A stretch of DNA of 64,000 nt from JAXMCK01 sp046349395 (lineage in GTDB: Bacteria; Pseudomonadota; Alphaproteobacteria; Geminicoccales; Geminicoccaceae): positions 248,001 through 312,000 of the forward strand of contig JAXMCK010000007.1 in NCBI GenBank assembly GCA_046349395.1. Direction: 5' to 3'. Positions 49,504 through 60,229 of this stretch are shown here, piece by piece (position 1 is the stretch's first letter; the number at the start of each line of letters is the position of its first letter). The notes beneath the pieces are model-generated. The model ran no database searches and had not been told where the DNA came from. It saw only the letters and a program-made list of their open reading frames with translations. The translations under genes and the position numbers were made by a program.

Positions 49504-50560
49504 CTATACGAGGGCGGTCATCCGATCGCCCTCGACCGCCGCGGCGGTCGACGGTTCCTGCCCCGGGAAAAGGGCCGTGAGATACCCACTCACGGCCCTT
49601 TTGCTCGAGAAATACAGCGATCGTCGCTGCAGCGCTTCCTTCGGCAGCGGCTCCTGCAGAACGCAGCCGATCGCCTCACCTGGCGCTGTGGCGTCGCCCG
49701 CCGGCACCAGCGGTCGGTAGCGTCCCCGTCCAGGATCTCCCGCGGACCTGTCGGACAGTCGGTGCTCACGACCGGACAGCCGCGAGCCATGGTCTGCAAC
49801 AGCACGGCCGGCATGCGCTCGTAACGCGACGACAGAACGAAAACGCCGGCCCGCGCCATATGGGCGAACGGATTGCCGGTGAATCCGGGCAGCGCCACGT
49901 CGGCCTCGACCCCGAGCCGTCGCGCCAGCCCCATCAGTTGCGCCTATCTCTTCTCCACCTTCAGCGGATCGGTCGTGGAGCCGAAGATCACGAGGCGTGC
50001 CGGGCGCCTCTCGCGGACCGCCGCAAAGGCCTTCACCAGTGTCGGGTAATCCTTCTGAGCCGACAGCAGTCCAGCGACCATGATCACCGGAGGCTCGCCC
50101 AGGGCGAACCAGGGATGGTCGACCGATCGTGCCGCGGCCTGCAGCAGATCCTCGCCGACGACCAGATTGTCGATCGTGCGGATCAGTTCGCGAGGCAGCC
50201 CCATGACGGCTGCCAGATCATCCCGAGGCCCGAGGAGACGGATACGATCACGTCGGCGTGGGGGTAGGTGTGTCGCATCAGGCCGGGAAGGAAGCGTGAG
50301 AGCCACTTCTTCGGCTTGGTCAGCATCTGGGATGGCGCCGACCGCTCGCTGCTCAGCGTGCGGCAGTTCATGCCTGAAAGTCGGCGCGCCCACACGGCGA
50401 CCAGATTGCTGTTGGGGGCGGCGGCGACGAGAGCATCGGGAAGGCGCTCCTGCAAATAGTCGCGGAGCGATGCCAGGAAGTGGGGCCCGCGCATCGGCTT
50501 CCAGGCGAGCACGACCGGCGCCAGCATCTGCGACAGTCCACCCGGATGATGCGGCGACAA
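49504..50560 (-). pseudogene. Decayed GT4-family glycosyltransferase
   Basis: Pieces of one glycosyltransferase are spread over three frames. From 50560: PDALVAAAPNSNLVAVWARRLSG ... HADVIVSVSSGL; a frameshift near 50225 moves to DDLAAVMGLPRELIRTIDN ... VAGLLSAQKDYPTLVKAFAAVRERRPARLVIFG; an in-frame TAG at 49946-49944 interrupts VEKR and AQLMGLARRLGV; the next part holds FVLSSRYERMPAVLLQTMARGCPVVSTDCPTGPREIL; a second frameshift near 49725 continues as GRYRPLVPAGDATAPGEAIG ... EPLPKEALQRR. The N-terminal Rossmann start is missing. At least two frameshifts, one nonsense codon and a 5' truncation, so not functional unless sequencing errors explain them all. Confidence 0.85.
49568..49602. terminator. 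Bidirectional terminator hairpin
   Basis: AAAAGGGCCGTGAG and CTCACGGCCCTTTT form a perfect 14-base stem with a seven-base loop, 72 bases after the membrane-protein gene. A and T ends make it usable in both directions. It lies within the last remnant of the glycosyltransferase pseudogene, where it reads as KRAVSGYLTAL. Confidence 0.75.
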
Positions 50561-50614
50561 CCGGCGTATCCTGCGCCACGTCGCCTCAGCGTGCTCCGAA
50601 AGAATTCAGTCGGC

Positions 50615-50649
50615 ACGAAAAGAAAAACGGGGGCCCGAAGGCCCCCGTT
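50615..50649 (-). terminator. Rho-independent terminator of the glp operon (UUCG loop)
   Basis: Minus-strand RNA would fold AACGGGGGCC/GGCCCCCGTT with a UUCG tetraloop, followed by TTTCTTTTC. The stem (50626-50649) is perfect at ten bases and starts 21 bases after the glpV stop. A textbook terminator. Confidence 0.9.
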
Positions 50650-50669
50650 CGACAACAAGTGTGGTGGGC

Positions 50670-52445
50670 TCAGCCCTTGATGCCTTCCGGCATGACCTTG
50701 TTGTCCTTCCAGGCGCCGAGCAGCAGGTCGTAGTCGACCGTGACACCCTGTGGCTTCTCGTTGGCGAGCTTCGGCTTCGGCTCGAATTCGCCATTGTTCG
50801 ACTTGGCGAACCACTCCTCGGCCGAGGTCTCGGGATTGAGCTTCGGTGCGCACTCGCCACCGACACCCGCACGCTCGAGCCGGGCCATGATCTGGTCCTG
50901 CTGCTTGGCGAGGTTGTCCATGGCCTCCTGGGCGGTCTTCTCGCCGGTGACGGCCTCGGCGACGTTGGCCCACCAGAGCTGCGCCAACTTCGGATAGTCC
51001 GGCACGTTGATGCCGGTCGGCGTCCAGGCGACGCGGGCCGGGCTGCGGTAGAACTCCACGAGGCCGGCGAGCTTCGGCGCCCGCTCGGTGAAGCTCTGGT
51101 GACGGATGTCGGAGTCGCGGATCGGCGTCAGGCCGACATGCGCCTTCTTCAGCGACGTCGTCTTGGCGACGCAGAACTGGCCGTACAGCCAGCCGGCCGA
51201 GCGGCGGTCGACCGGGGTCGACTTCATCAGGGTCCAGGAGCCGCAGTCCTGGTAGCCGAGCTTCTCGCCCTCGCGCCAGTAGGGCCCGTGCGGGGATGGG
51301 GCCATGCGCCACTTGGGCGTGCCGTCCGCGTTCATCACCGGGAGACCGTCCTTGGTCGAGGAGGCGGTGAACGCCGTGTACCAGAAGATCTGCTGCGCGA
51401 TCGTCCCCTGGCCCGGCACCGGGCCGGCCTCGGAGAAGGTCATGCCGGCAGCCTCCGGCGGCGCATAGGCCTTCAGCCAATCGATGTACTTCTGCAGCGC
51501 GAACACCGCACCTGGGCCGTTCGTGCCGCCGCCGCGCGTGATCGAGGAGCCGACCGGGCGGCAGCCCTCCATGCGGATGCCCCACTCGTCGACCGGCAGG
51601 CCGTTCGGGATGCCCTTGTCGCTCATGCCGGCCATGGACAGCCAGGCGTCGGTGAACCGCCAGCCGAGGCTCGGGTCCTTCTTGCCGTAGTCCATGTGGC
51701 CGTAGATGCGCACGCCGTTGATCTCCTTCACCTCGTTGGTGAAGAAGTCGGCGATGTCCTCATAGGCCGACCAGTTGACCGGAACGCCGAGATCGTAGCC
51801 CTTCGACTTCTTGAAGGCCTCCTTCATCTGCGGGTCGGTGAACCAGTCGTAGCGGAACCAGTAGAGGTTCGCGAACTGCTGGTCGGGCAGCTGCCACAGC
51901 ACGTTGTTCGGGCCGGTCGTGAACGACTTGCCCATGAAGTCGTCGACGTCGAGCGTCGGCAGCGTCACCGCCTTGCCGTCGCCGACCATCCAGTCGCTGA
52001 GCGGGACGACCTTGTCGTAGCGGAAGTGGGTACCGACGAGATCGCTGTCGTTGATGTAGGCGTCGTAGATGTTCTCGTTCGACTGCATCTGGGTCTGCAG
52101 CTTCTCGATCACATCGCCTTCCTGGATGAGATCGTGGGTCAGGTTGATGCCCGTGATCTCGCTGAAGGCCTTGGCCAGGACCTGCGACTCGTAGACGTGC
52201 GTGTCGATCGTCTCCGAGACGACCTTGATGTCCATGCCCTTGAAGGGCTTCGCCGCTTCCTGGAACCAGGTCAACTCCTCGATCTGCTGATCCTTGGTCA
52301 GCGTCGAGGGCTGGAACTCGTCGATCCACTTGTTGATGGTGGCGTCCGCCGCATTGGCGCGGATGATGCCCGGCATCGCCAGGGCGGCACCCGAGGCCGC
52401 GGTGGTGAGCAGGAACCTGCGCCTGCCGTAATGCCATTTCGTCAT
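50670..52445 (-). CDS. glpV: Glycerol ABC transporter substrate-binding protein
   Basis: A 591-residue periplasmic binding protein, much larger than usual sugar binders but normal for the rhizobial glycerol system. The N-terminus MTKWHYGRRRFLLTTAASGAALAMPGIIRANA is a twin-arginine signal. The mature part contains TINKWIDEFQPSTLTKDQQIEELTWFQEAAKPFKG, NDSDLVGTHFRYDKVVPLSDWM and DPSLGWRFTDAWLSMAG. ATG 52445 follows GGGAGGT. Last gene of the glp operon, ended by a strong terminator. Identity rests on the glpS-T-P-Q-DUF2160-V gene order. Confidence 0.9.
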   Translation of the reverse strand: MTKWHYGRRRFLLTTAASGAALAMPGIIRANAADATINKWIDEFQPSTLTKDQQIEELTWFQEAAKPFKGMDIKVVSETIDTHVYESQVLAKAFSEITGINLTHDLIQEGDVIEKLQTQMQSNENIYDAYINDSDLVGTHFRYDKVVPLSDWMVGDGKAVTLPTLDVDDFMGKSFTTGPNNVLWQLPDQQFANLYWFRYDWFTDPQMKEAFKKSKGYDLGVPVNWSAYEDIADFFTNEVKEINGVRIYGHMDYGKKDPSLGWRFTDAWLSMAGMSDKGIPNGLPVDEWGIRMEGCRPVGSSITRGGGTNGPGAVFALQKYIDWLKAYAPPEAAGMTFSEAGPVPGQGTIAQQIFWYTAFTASSTKDGLPVMNADGTPKWRMAPSPHGPYWREGEKLGYQDCGSWTLMKSTPVDRRSAGWLYGQFCVAKTTSLKKAHVGLTPIRDSDIRHQSFTERAPKLAGLVEFYRSPARVAWTPTGINVPDYPKLAQLWWANVAEAVTGEKTAQEAMDNLAKQQDQIMARLERAGVGGECAPKLNPETSAEEWFAKSNNGEFEPKPKLANEKPQGVTVDYDLLLGAWKDNKVMPEGIKG

Positions 52446-52542
52446 CGCTCTAGACCTCCCTGAGCCAACGATCGTGCCTTCCACTGCTGCTGCTGGTCGC
52501 CCGGCTGGAAGGCCAGTCACCGGACGCCCCTCCCCGCTCTGG

Positions 52543-52845
52543 TCAGCCGAAGCCGAGCACGAGCACGAACCACGCGAGCGCCACGAGGGTACCCCACCAG
52601 AGATCGATCCCGGTGAGACCCAGCCAGGCGAGAAGGATCCAGGCGGCACCGAGCAGGCCGATGAAGAGCCGGTCGCCGCGTGTCGTCGTCATCGGTAGGA
52701 AGCCGCGACGCTCGACGGTCGGCCAGACCAACTGCAGGCCGGTCATGATCACCAGCATGACGAACACCGAGGCGAAGAAGATGCCGGTCGGCGTCGTCCA
52801 GTACATGGACGCGAAGAGCTTGGTGAGGCGGGTGCCGAACTCCAT
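52543..52845 (-). CDS. DUF2160 membrane protein of the glycerol importer
   Basis: A 100-residue protein with three hydrophobic segments: IFFASVFVMLVIMTGLQLVW, LFIGLLGAAWILLAWLGLTGI and LWWGTLVALAWFVLVLGFG. DUF2160 genes are regularly found between the glycerol permease and binding-protein genes; function unknown, presumably an accessory subunit. ATG 52845, seven bases after the glpQ stop. The 97 bases to glpV hold only its ribosome site. Confidence 0.85.
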   Translation of the reverse strand: MEFGTRLTKLFASMYWTTPTGIFFASVFVMLVIMTGLQLVWPTVERRGFLPMTTTRGDRLFIGLLGAAWILLAWLGLTGIDLWWGTLVALAWFVLVLGFG

Positions 52846-52852
52846 CGTCGCC

Positions 52853-53646
52853 TCACACCCGCCCGAGGGCGAAGCCCTTGGCGATGTAGTTCCGCACGAA
52901 CCAGATCACCAATGCACCGGGAATGATGGTCAGCACACCCGCGGCTGCCAGCGTGCCCCAGTCCATCCCTGCGGCCGACACGGTCCGGGTCATCACGGCG
53001 GCGATCGGCTTGGCATTCACGGTCGTCAGCGTGCGTGCCAGCAGCAGTTCGACCCAGCTGAACATGAAGCAGAAGAACGCGGTGACGCCGATCCCCGAAG
53101 CAATCAGCGGCGTGAAGATGCGGAAGAAGAAACGCGGGAACGAGTAGCCGTCGAGATAGGCCGTCTCGTCGATCTCCTTCGGCACGCCGGACATGAAGCC
53201 TTCGAGGATCCACACCGCGAGCGGAACATTGAAGAGGCAGTGCGCCAGGGCGACGGCGAGGTGCGTGTCGAACAGTCCGATCGTCTGGTAGAGCTGGAAG
53301 AACGGCAGCAGGAACACGGCCGGCGGCGCCATCCGGTTCGTCAGCAGCCAGAAGAACATGTGCTTGTCGCCGATGAACCGGTAGCGCGAGAAGGCGTAGG
53401 CCGCCGGCAGCGCCACCGACAGGCTGAGCACGACGTTGATCGCGACGTAGATCAGCGAGTTGATGTAGCCGGAATACCAGGCCGAGTCGGTGAAGATCCG
53501 GATGTAGTTCGCGAACGTCAGCTCGTGCGGCACGAACGTCAGACCGCTGAGGATCTCCTCGTTGGTCTTCAGTGACATGTTGATGAGCCAGTAGATCGGC
53601 AGCAGGAGGAAAACGAACCAGATGATCAGTCCCGGCTTCGGCCACT

Positions 53647-53650
<4 letters not shown>
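52853..53650 (-). CDS. glpQ: Glycerol ABC transporter permease
   Basis: A 265-residue MalG-type permease with six helices: GLIIWFVFLLLPIYWLINMSLKTNEEI at the start, the AYAFSRYRF motif, and the ATPase-docking EAA loop EIDETAYLDGYSFPRFFFRIFTPL. ATG 53650 overlaps the glpP stop as ATGA. Forms the membrane channel with GlpP. Confidence 0.92.
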
Positions 53651-55577
<1,927 letters not shown>

Positions 55578-55581
55578 GGGC

Positions 55582-56676
55582 TCAGGCCGCCTTCGCTGTC
55601 GGTGGAGTCGGGGCCGCGCGGAGCCTGCCTTCGGCGTCGAAGGCATAGAGGCGCAACGGGTCGATCCAGACCGTGACCGCATCGCCCATGCTGTACTCGT
55701 GCACGCCCTCTTCCTGCACGACGAGGCCATGACCGCCCTCGCGGACATGGACGAAGGTCTCCGAGCCCGAGATCTCCGCGAGGTCGACCGTCGCCGCCAA
55801 GGGCACGTCCGTGGACGCGTGGCGCCCCATCGAAAGATGCGCCGCGCGCACGCCGAGCGTGTACTCGCCCGCCGGCAGCGTCTGCAGATGCGCCGGGAGC
55901 GGGATGTCCACGCCCTGCCCGACCCTCGCCTTGCCGTCCGCGATCCTGACCGCCAGCGTATTGATCGGCGGGTCGCTGAAGGTGCGTGCGGCCCGCAACG
56001 AGCCCGGACGATGGTAGACCTCGACCGTCGGGCCCGACTGCAGCACGCGACCCTCGTCCATCAGCACGACCTCGCCGCCCATGATCAGCGCCTCGGTCGG
56101 CTCGGTCGTCGCATAGACGACGATGGTGGGCCGCTTGGCGAATAGGTCGCGCAGTTCCGCCCGCAACTCCTCGCGGAGCTTGTAGTCGAGATTGGCCAAG
56201 GGCTCGTCGAGCAGCAGGAGGTTCGCCTCCTTCGCCAGCGCCCGCGCGATGGCACAGCGCTGCTGCTGACCGCCTGACAACTCGGCCGGAAGCCGGTCCA
56301 GCAGGCGCTCAATGCGCAGCATCTTGGCCGTACCGCGCACGCGGGCGTCGATGTCGTCCGCCGGCAGCTTCCGCAGGCGCAGCGGCGAGGCGATGTTCTC
56401 GTAGACGGTCAGCGTCGGGTAGTTGATGAACTGCTGGTAGACCATCGCCACGCTGCGCTTTTGCACCGCAACGCGAGCGACGTCGGCCCCATCCTCGAGC
56501 ACCCGGCCCTTCGTCGGCTGCTCCAGCCCGGCCATGATGCGCATCAGCGTCGTCTTGCCGGCGAGCGTCGGGCCGAGCAGCACGTGCAGGCGGCCGGGAC
56601 GCAGTTCGAGGTCCACGTCGGCGAGGTGGGTCTCGCCGTGGACGATCTTGGTGACCTGTTCGAGCCGGAGGGTCAT
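55582..56676 (-). CDS. glpS: Glycerol ABC transporter ATPase lacking the switch His
   Basis: A 364-residue ATPase with Walker A GPTLAGKTT (35-43), Q-loop MVYQQFINYPTLTV, signature LSGGQ (133-137) and Walker B LLLLDEPLANLD. The H-loop, normally YVTHDQ, is YATTEP (188-193), so the switch His is Thr191. Walker A has Leu in place of the usual Gly/Ser/Cys. ATG 56676 overlaps the glpD stop (ATGA). Heterodimer partner of GlpT. Confidence 0.92.
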   Translation of the reverse strand: MTLRLEQVTKIVHGETHLADVDLELRPGRLHVLLGPTLAGKTTLMRIMAGLEQPTKGRVLEDGADVARVAVQKRSVAMVYQQFINYPTLTVYENIASPLRLRKLPADDIDARVRGTAKMLRIERLLDRLPAELSGGQQQRCAIARALAKEANLLLLDEPLANLDYKLREELRAELRDLFAKRPTIVVYATTEPTEALIMGGEVVLMDEGRVLQSGPTVEVYHRPGSLRAARTFSDPPINTLAVRIADGKARVGQGVDIPLPAHLQTLPAGEYTLGVRAAHLSMGRHASTDVPLAATVDLAEISGSETFVHVREGGHGLVVQEEGVHEYSMGDAVTVWIDPLRLYAFDAEGRLRAAPTPPTAKAA

Positions 56677-58196
56677 CGTGCCGAGGCCACCAGAGCGGGG
56701 TGAACGTTGCCCTGCCGCGCGATCCAGGCATCAATGCGTCCGGCCACGTCCTTGCCGACATGCAGCCCGAGCTTGGTCCGCCGCCAAAGGACATCCTCGC
56801 CCGAGCGCGCCCATTCCTCACGGACGAGATAGTCGAGTTCCGCCTCGTAGAGGCCCTCGGCGATGCGCTCGCCCAGGCTCTGCTGACCTTTCGCCGACTG
56901 CATCAGTTTCTCGGTGCGGGTACCGTAGGCCAGGGCCCAGCGGCGGGCGGTGCCGTTGGGCAGCCAGGGCATCCGCTGCCGCAGACCGGCGGCATAGGCC
57001 TCGGGATCGAGATCCGGCAGGTCGCCGCCCGGCAGCGTGGCCTTGGCCGTCCAGGGACCGCGCGTGAAGCCCATGACCGGCTGCAGCTTCTCCATCGCGT
57101 GCTCTGCGAGCTTGCGATAGGTCGTCAGCTTGCCGCCGAAGATCGACAGCAGCGGCGCCTTGCCGGCCTCGGCTTCGAGGTCGAAGACATAGTCCCGCGT
57201 GACGGCCGAGACGTTGGCCTTCGCATCGTCATAGAGCGGCCGCACACCACTGAACGACCAGACCACGTCCGTCGGCACCACCTTGCGGCGGAAGTAGCGG
57301 TTCACGATCCGGCAGAGATACTCGGTCTCCTCGGCCGAGATCGCAACATCGGCCGGCTCGCCCTCATAAGCGATGTCGGTCGTGCCGATCAGCGAGAAGC
57401 GGCCCTGGTAGGGGATGACGAAGACGATACGTCCATCGTCGTTCTGCAGGATGTAGGCATGATCGGCCGGATAGAGGGCGGGCACGACGATGTGCGAGCC
57501 CTTGACGAGGCGCACGCGCTTGTCGCTGCCGGCACCCGCTGTCCGATCGAGCATCCGGTCGACCCACGGCCCCGCGGCGTTCACCAAGGCCCTGGCGCGG
57601 ACACGACGGCCCCCTTCGAGCTCCCCCTCCCAGAGGTCGCCGACACGCCGGGCGCGGACGCACTCCGTGCGGGTCAGGATCTCGGCCCCGCGCTCGCGGG
57701 CGTCGATCGCGTTGGCCACGACGAGCCTGCTGTCGTCGACCCGGCAGTCGGCATAGGTGAAGCCGCGGGTCACCCAGTCCTGCAGTGGGTCGCCGTAAGC
57801 GCCCGCACTCGACAGGTCGACCCCGCGGGACCGCGGCAGCCTCTCCCGGCCACCCAGATTGTCGTAGAGGATCAGGCCCAGGCGGATGAGCCAGGTCGGG
57901 CGCATCTCGGGCGCGTGCGGCAGGACGAAGGTCAGCGGCCCGACGAGATGCGGTGCCGCGCGCAGCAGCACCTCGCGCTCGATCAGCGCCTCGCGGACCA
58001 GCCGGAACTCGTAATGCTCCAGATAGCGCAGGCCGCCATGGATCAGCTTGGACGACCAGGACGATGTGTGGCTGGCGAGATCGTCGCGCTCGACGAGGAT
58101 CACGGAGAGTCCGCGGCCTGCGGCGTCGCGCGCGATGCCGACACCGTTGATGCCGCCGCCGACGACGAGCAGATCGACTGGGCGATCCTCGCTCAC
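56673..58196 (-). CDS. glpD: Glycerol-3-phosphate dehydrogenase, FAD-dependent
   Basis: GlpD (507 residues) oxidises glycerol 3-phosphate to dihydroxyacetone phosphate at the inner membrane and feeds electrons to quinone. The FAD motif DLLVVGGGINGVGIARDAAGRG, SSWSSKLIHGGLRYLEHYEFRLVREAL, GPWVDRML, RLVKGSHIVVP, and SIFGGKLTTYRKLAE match the family. GTG 58196 with GGGAGAG upstream gives the standard N-terminus. First structural gene after glpR; a GlpR box lies 75 bases upstream. No glycerol kinase gene is in the window. Confidence 0.95.
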   Translation of the reverse strand: MSEDRPVDLLVVGGGINGVGIARDAAGRGLSVILVERDDLASHTSSWSSKLIHGGLRYLEHYEFRLVREALIEREVLLRAAPHLVGPLTFVLPHAPEMRPTWLIRLGLILYDNLGGRERLPRSRGVDLSSAGAYGDPLQDWVTRGFTYADCRVDDSRLVVANAIDARERGAEILTRTECVRARRVGDLWEGELEGGRRVRARALVNAAGPWVDRMLDRTAGAGSDKRVRLVKGSHIVVPALYPADHAYILQNDDGRIVFVIPYQGRFSLIGTTDIAYEGEPADVAISAEETEYLCRIVNRYFRRKVVPTDVVWSFSGVRPLYDDAKANVSAVTRDYVFDLEAEAGKAPLLSIFGGKLTTYRKLAEHAMEKLQPVMGFTRGPWTAKATLPGGDLPDLDPEAYAAGLRQRMPWLPNGTARRWALAYGTRTEKLMQSAKGQQSLGERIAEGLYEAELDYLVREEWARSGEDVLWRRTKLGLHVGKDVAGRIDAWIARQGNVHPALVASAR

Positions 58197-58270
58197 ACTC
58201 TCTCCCTGATCGATGGCCGCGTCGCTCGCACGGTCACGTCGTTGTACCATCCTCGTATCAGCGACCGTCC

Positions 58271-58308
58271 ATGTTCGCAACCGAAGATCGGTTAGCCATT
58301 TCGAACAT
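58271..58308 (-). promoter_or_regulatory. GlpR operator region upstream of glpD
   Basis: ATGTTCG-CAAC-CGAAGAT (58271-58288) matches the E. coli GlpR consensus (ATGTTCG-N4-CGAACAT) at 13 of the 14 arm positions. A second CGAACAT half-site (58302-58308) sits about two helical turns away with a poor left half. Located in the glpR-glpD gap and the glpR 3' end. Confidence 0.7.
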
Positions 58309-59119
58309 CCCGAATCACGATCTCGTCCGCCACGTGGAGCTTGACGTCGGCCTCCCGCAGCCGCTCGGCCAAGGGTTCCGGCGGCGGGGCGTCGGTGAAG
58401 AGGGCATCCATGTCCTCGAGCCCGCCGAGACGGACCAGCGCGTTCCGGCCGAACTTGGTGTGGTCGGCGCAGAGATAGACCTCGCGCGAGTTGGCGACGA
58501 TCGCCTGCGCCACCCGCACCTCCTGATAGTCGAAGTCCAGCAGCGTCCCGTCGAGGTCGATGCCGGAGATCCCGATCACGCCGTAATCGACGCGGAATTG
58601 GCGGATCAGGTCGATCGTGGCCTCGCCGACGATGCCGCGGTCGCGCGAGCGCACCACCCCGCCGGCGACGATCACCTGGAAGTCGGGATTGCCGCTCAGG
58701 ATGCCCGCGACGTTCAAGTTATTGGTAATGATCCGTAGCCCCTGCTTGTCGAGCAGTGCCTTGGCCACTTCCTCGGTGGTCGTGCCGATATTGATGAAGA
58801 GCGAGGCGTGGTCGGGAATGTGCGCGGCGACCAGGGCCGCAATGCGCTTCTTCTCATCCAGGCAGAGGACCTGGCGGGCCGGATAGGCGAGGTTCTCGAC
58901 TGTGGAGGCGAGTGCAGCCCCGCCATGGTGGCGCTGGAGCACGGCACGTTCGCAGAGCGCATTGATGTCGCGCCGCACCGTCTGCGGCGTCACGCCGAAA
59001 AGCTGGGCCAGGGCCTCGCTGCTGACGAAGCCCTGGCGGCGCACGAGATCGACGATCCGCTCGCGCCGCTCCTCGTTGCCCAACGGGGCAGCCTCCCTAG
59101 GATTTTCGTTTGCGAACAT
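58292..59119 (-). CDS. glpR: DeoR-family glycerol 3-phosphate repressor
   Basis: A 275-residue repressor. N-terminal DeoR HTH: ERRERIVDLVRRQGFVSSEALAQLFGVTPQTVRRDINALCERAVLQRHHGGA; C-terminal DeoR sensor: IGTTTEEVAKAL, ITNNLNVAGIL, GGVVRSRDRGIVGEAT, DYGVIGISGID and ADHTKFGR. The sensor binds glycerol 3-phosphate in relatives. ATG 59119 used (GTG 59131 possible). A GlpR box spans its own start codon, so it is autoregulated. It precedes the glpD operon it should control. Confidence 0.93.
   Translation of the reverse strand: MFANENPREAAPLGNEERRERIVDLVRRQGFVSSEALAQLFGVTPQTVRRDINALCERAVLQRHHGGAALASTVENLAYPARQVLCLDEKKRIAALVAAHIPDHASLFINIGTTTEEVAKALLDKQGLRIITNNLNVAGILSGNPDFQVIVAGGVVRSRDRGIVGEATIDLIRQFRVDYGVIGISGIDLDGTLLDFDYQEVRVAQAIVANSREVYLCADHTKFGRNALVRLGGLEDMDALFTDAPPPEPLAERLREADVKLHVADEIVIRDVRNG
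59102..59119 (-). promoter_or_regulatory. GlpR operator at the glpR start
   Basis: Minus-strand ATGTTCG-CAAA-CGAAAAT matches the GlpR consensus at 13 of 14 arm positions and covers the first six codons of glpR. A weaker site with right half CGAAAAC (59134-59151, plus reading) lies about three helical turns upstream. Autorepression is the straightforward reading. Confidence 0.65.
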
Positions 59120-59223
59120 GGCGGCGGCCACGGTTTTTGCAAGCCGAAAACGCGCTCCGGTCGATTGCCGCCCGGGACCCGGCCCGCCTAAACTCCCGTT
59201 CAGCCTGGAGTGGAGACGGAACG

Positions 59224-60150
59224 ATGACGGCCCTCGCCAACGAGCGGATCGCCTATTTCAACGGCCAGTACCTGCCCGAGAGCGAGGTCGTGGTGCCGTT
59301 CCGCGACCGCAGCTTCCTTTATGGCGACGGCGCCTTCGACACGACCCGGACCTTCCGCCATCGCCTCTTCAAGGTCGGCGAGCACATCGACCGCTTCTAC
59401 CGCTCACTTCGTTATCTGCGCCTCGACCCTGGCATTGCGCCGGCGGAGCTGGCGAACGTCACCGAGGAGGTGTTCGCCCGCAACCGCCACCTCCTGGGAC
59501 CGAACGACGATTACTGGGTCAGCCAGCGCGTCAGCCGCGGCATGAAGAAGGCCGACGGCGACCTCAACTACCACGACGGCCCGAACCTCATCGTCGAGTG
59601 CACGCCGCTGCCGCTGGCCGATCGGGCGGCGCACTACCGCGACGGGATCAGAGTCGTGACACCGTCGAACCGGCGCACCCCGCCGCAAGTGCTCTCGCCG
59701 CGCGCCAAGACCCACAACTACCTCAACATGGTCGTGGGCGATCAGGAGGTGCACAGCGCCGATCCCGAGGCCTGGGCCGTGCTGCTCGATATCGACGGCA
59801 ATCTCTGCGAGGGCATCGGCTCCAACATCTTCCTGGTGCGCGACGGTGTCCTGCTGACGCCGCGCGAGCGCATGGTCCTGCCGGGGGTGAGCCGGCAGAC
59901 CGTCATCGATCTCGCCACCGACCTCGGCATCCCCTTCCGCGAGGCCGACCTCGACCTCTTCGACGCCTACAATGCCGACGAGGCCTTCCTCACCTCGACC
60001 TCGCTCTGCATCTGCCCCGTCGTGAAGATCAACGGGGCGCCGATCGGCAACGGCCAGCCCTTCGGCCCGGTCACCCAGCGCCTGTGCGATGCCTATGCGG
60101 CGTACGTCGACTGCGATTTCGTCGGTCAGTACCTGCAGCATCTGAGTTGA
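59224..60150 (+). CDS. Class IV aminotransferase (branched-chain / D-amino acid type)
   Basis: A 308-residue PLP enzyme of fold type IV. YFNGQYLPESEVVVPFRDRSFLYGDGAFDTTRTFRHRLF begins the family pattern; the PLP Lys is in LSPRAKTHNYLNMVV; CEGIGSNIFLVRDGVLLTP and PGVSRQTVIDLA follow. It is near IlvE-type branched-chain aminotransferases, but D-amino acid or aminodeoxychorismate lyase activity cannot be excluded. ATG 59224 follows GGAGACGGA. It diverges from glpR with about 100 bases between. Confidence 0.88.
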   Translation: MTALANERIAYFNGQYLPESEVVVPFRDRSFLYGDGAFDTTRTFRHRLFKVGEHIDRFYRSLRYLRLDPGIAPAELANVTEEVFARNRHLLGPNDDYWVSQRVSRGMKKADGDLNYHDGPNLIVECTPLPLADRAAHYRDGIRVVTPSNRRTPPQVLSPRAKTHNYLNMVVGDQEVHSADPEAWAVLLDIDGNLCEGIGSNIFLVRDGVLLTPRERMVLPGVSRQTVIDLATDLGIPFREADLDLFDAYNADEAFLTSTSLCICPVVKINGAPIGNGQPFGPVTQRLCDAYAAYVDCDFVGQYLQHLS

Positions 60151-60229
60151 GGACGGAACGGGGTCGAAACGCGGTCGCGTTCTGGTGTAGCTTGACCCTC
60201 CCGCCGTGGCAGGCCGTGGGAGTCAGGGA

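Noticed and set aside
49504..50560. Several separate small hypothetical genes
   Set aside because: Their translations join in order into a single GT4 glycosyltransferase, so a pseudogene explains them better.
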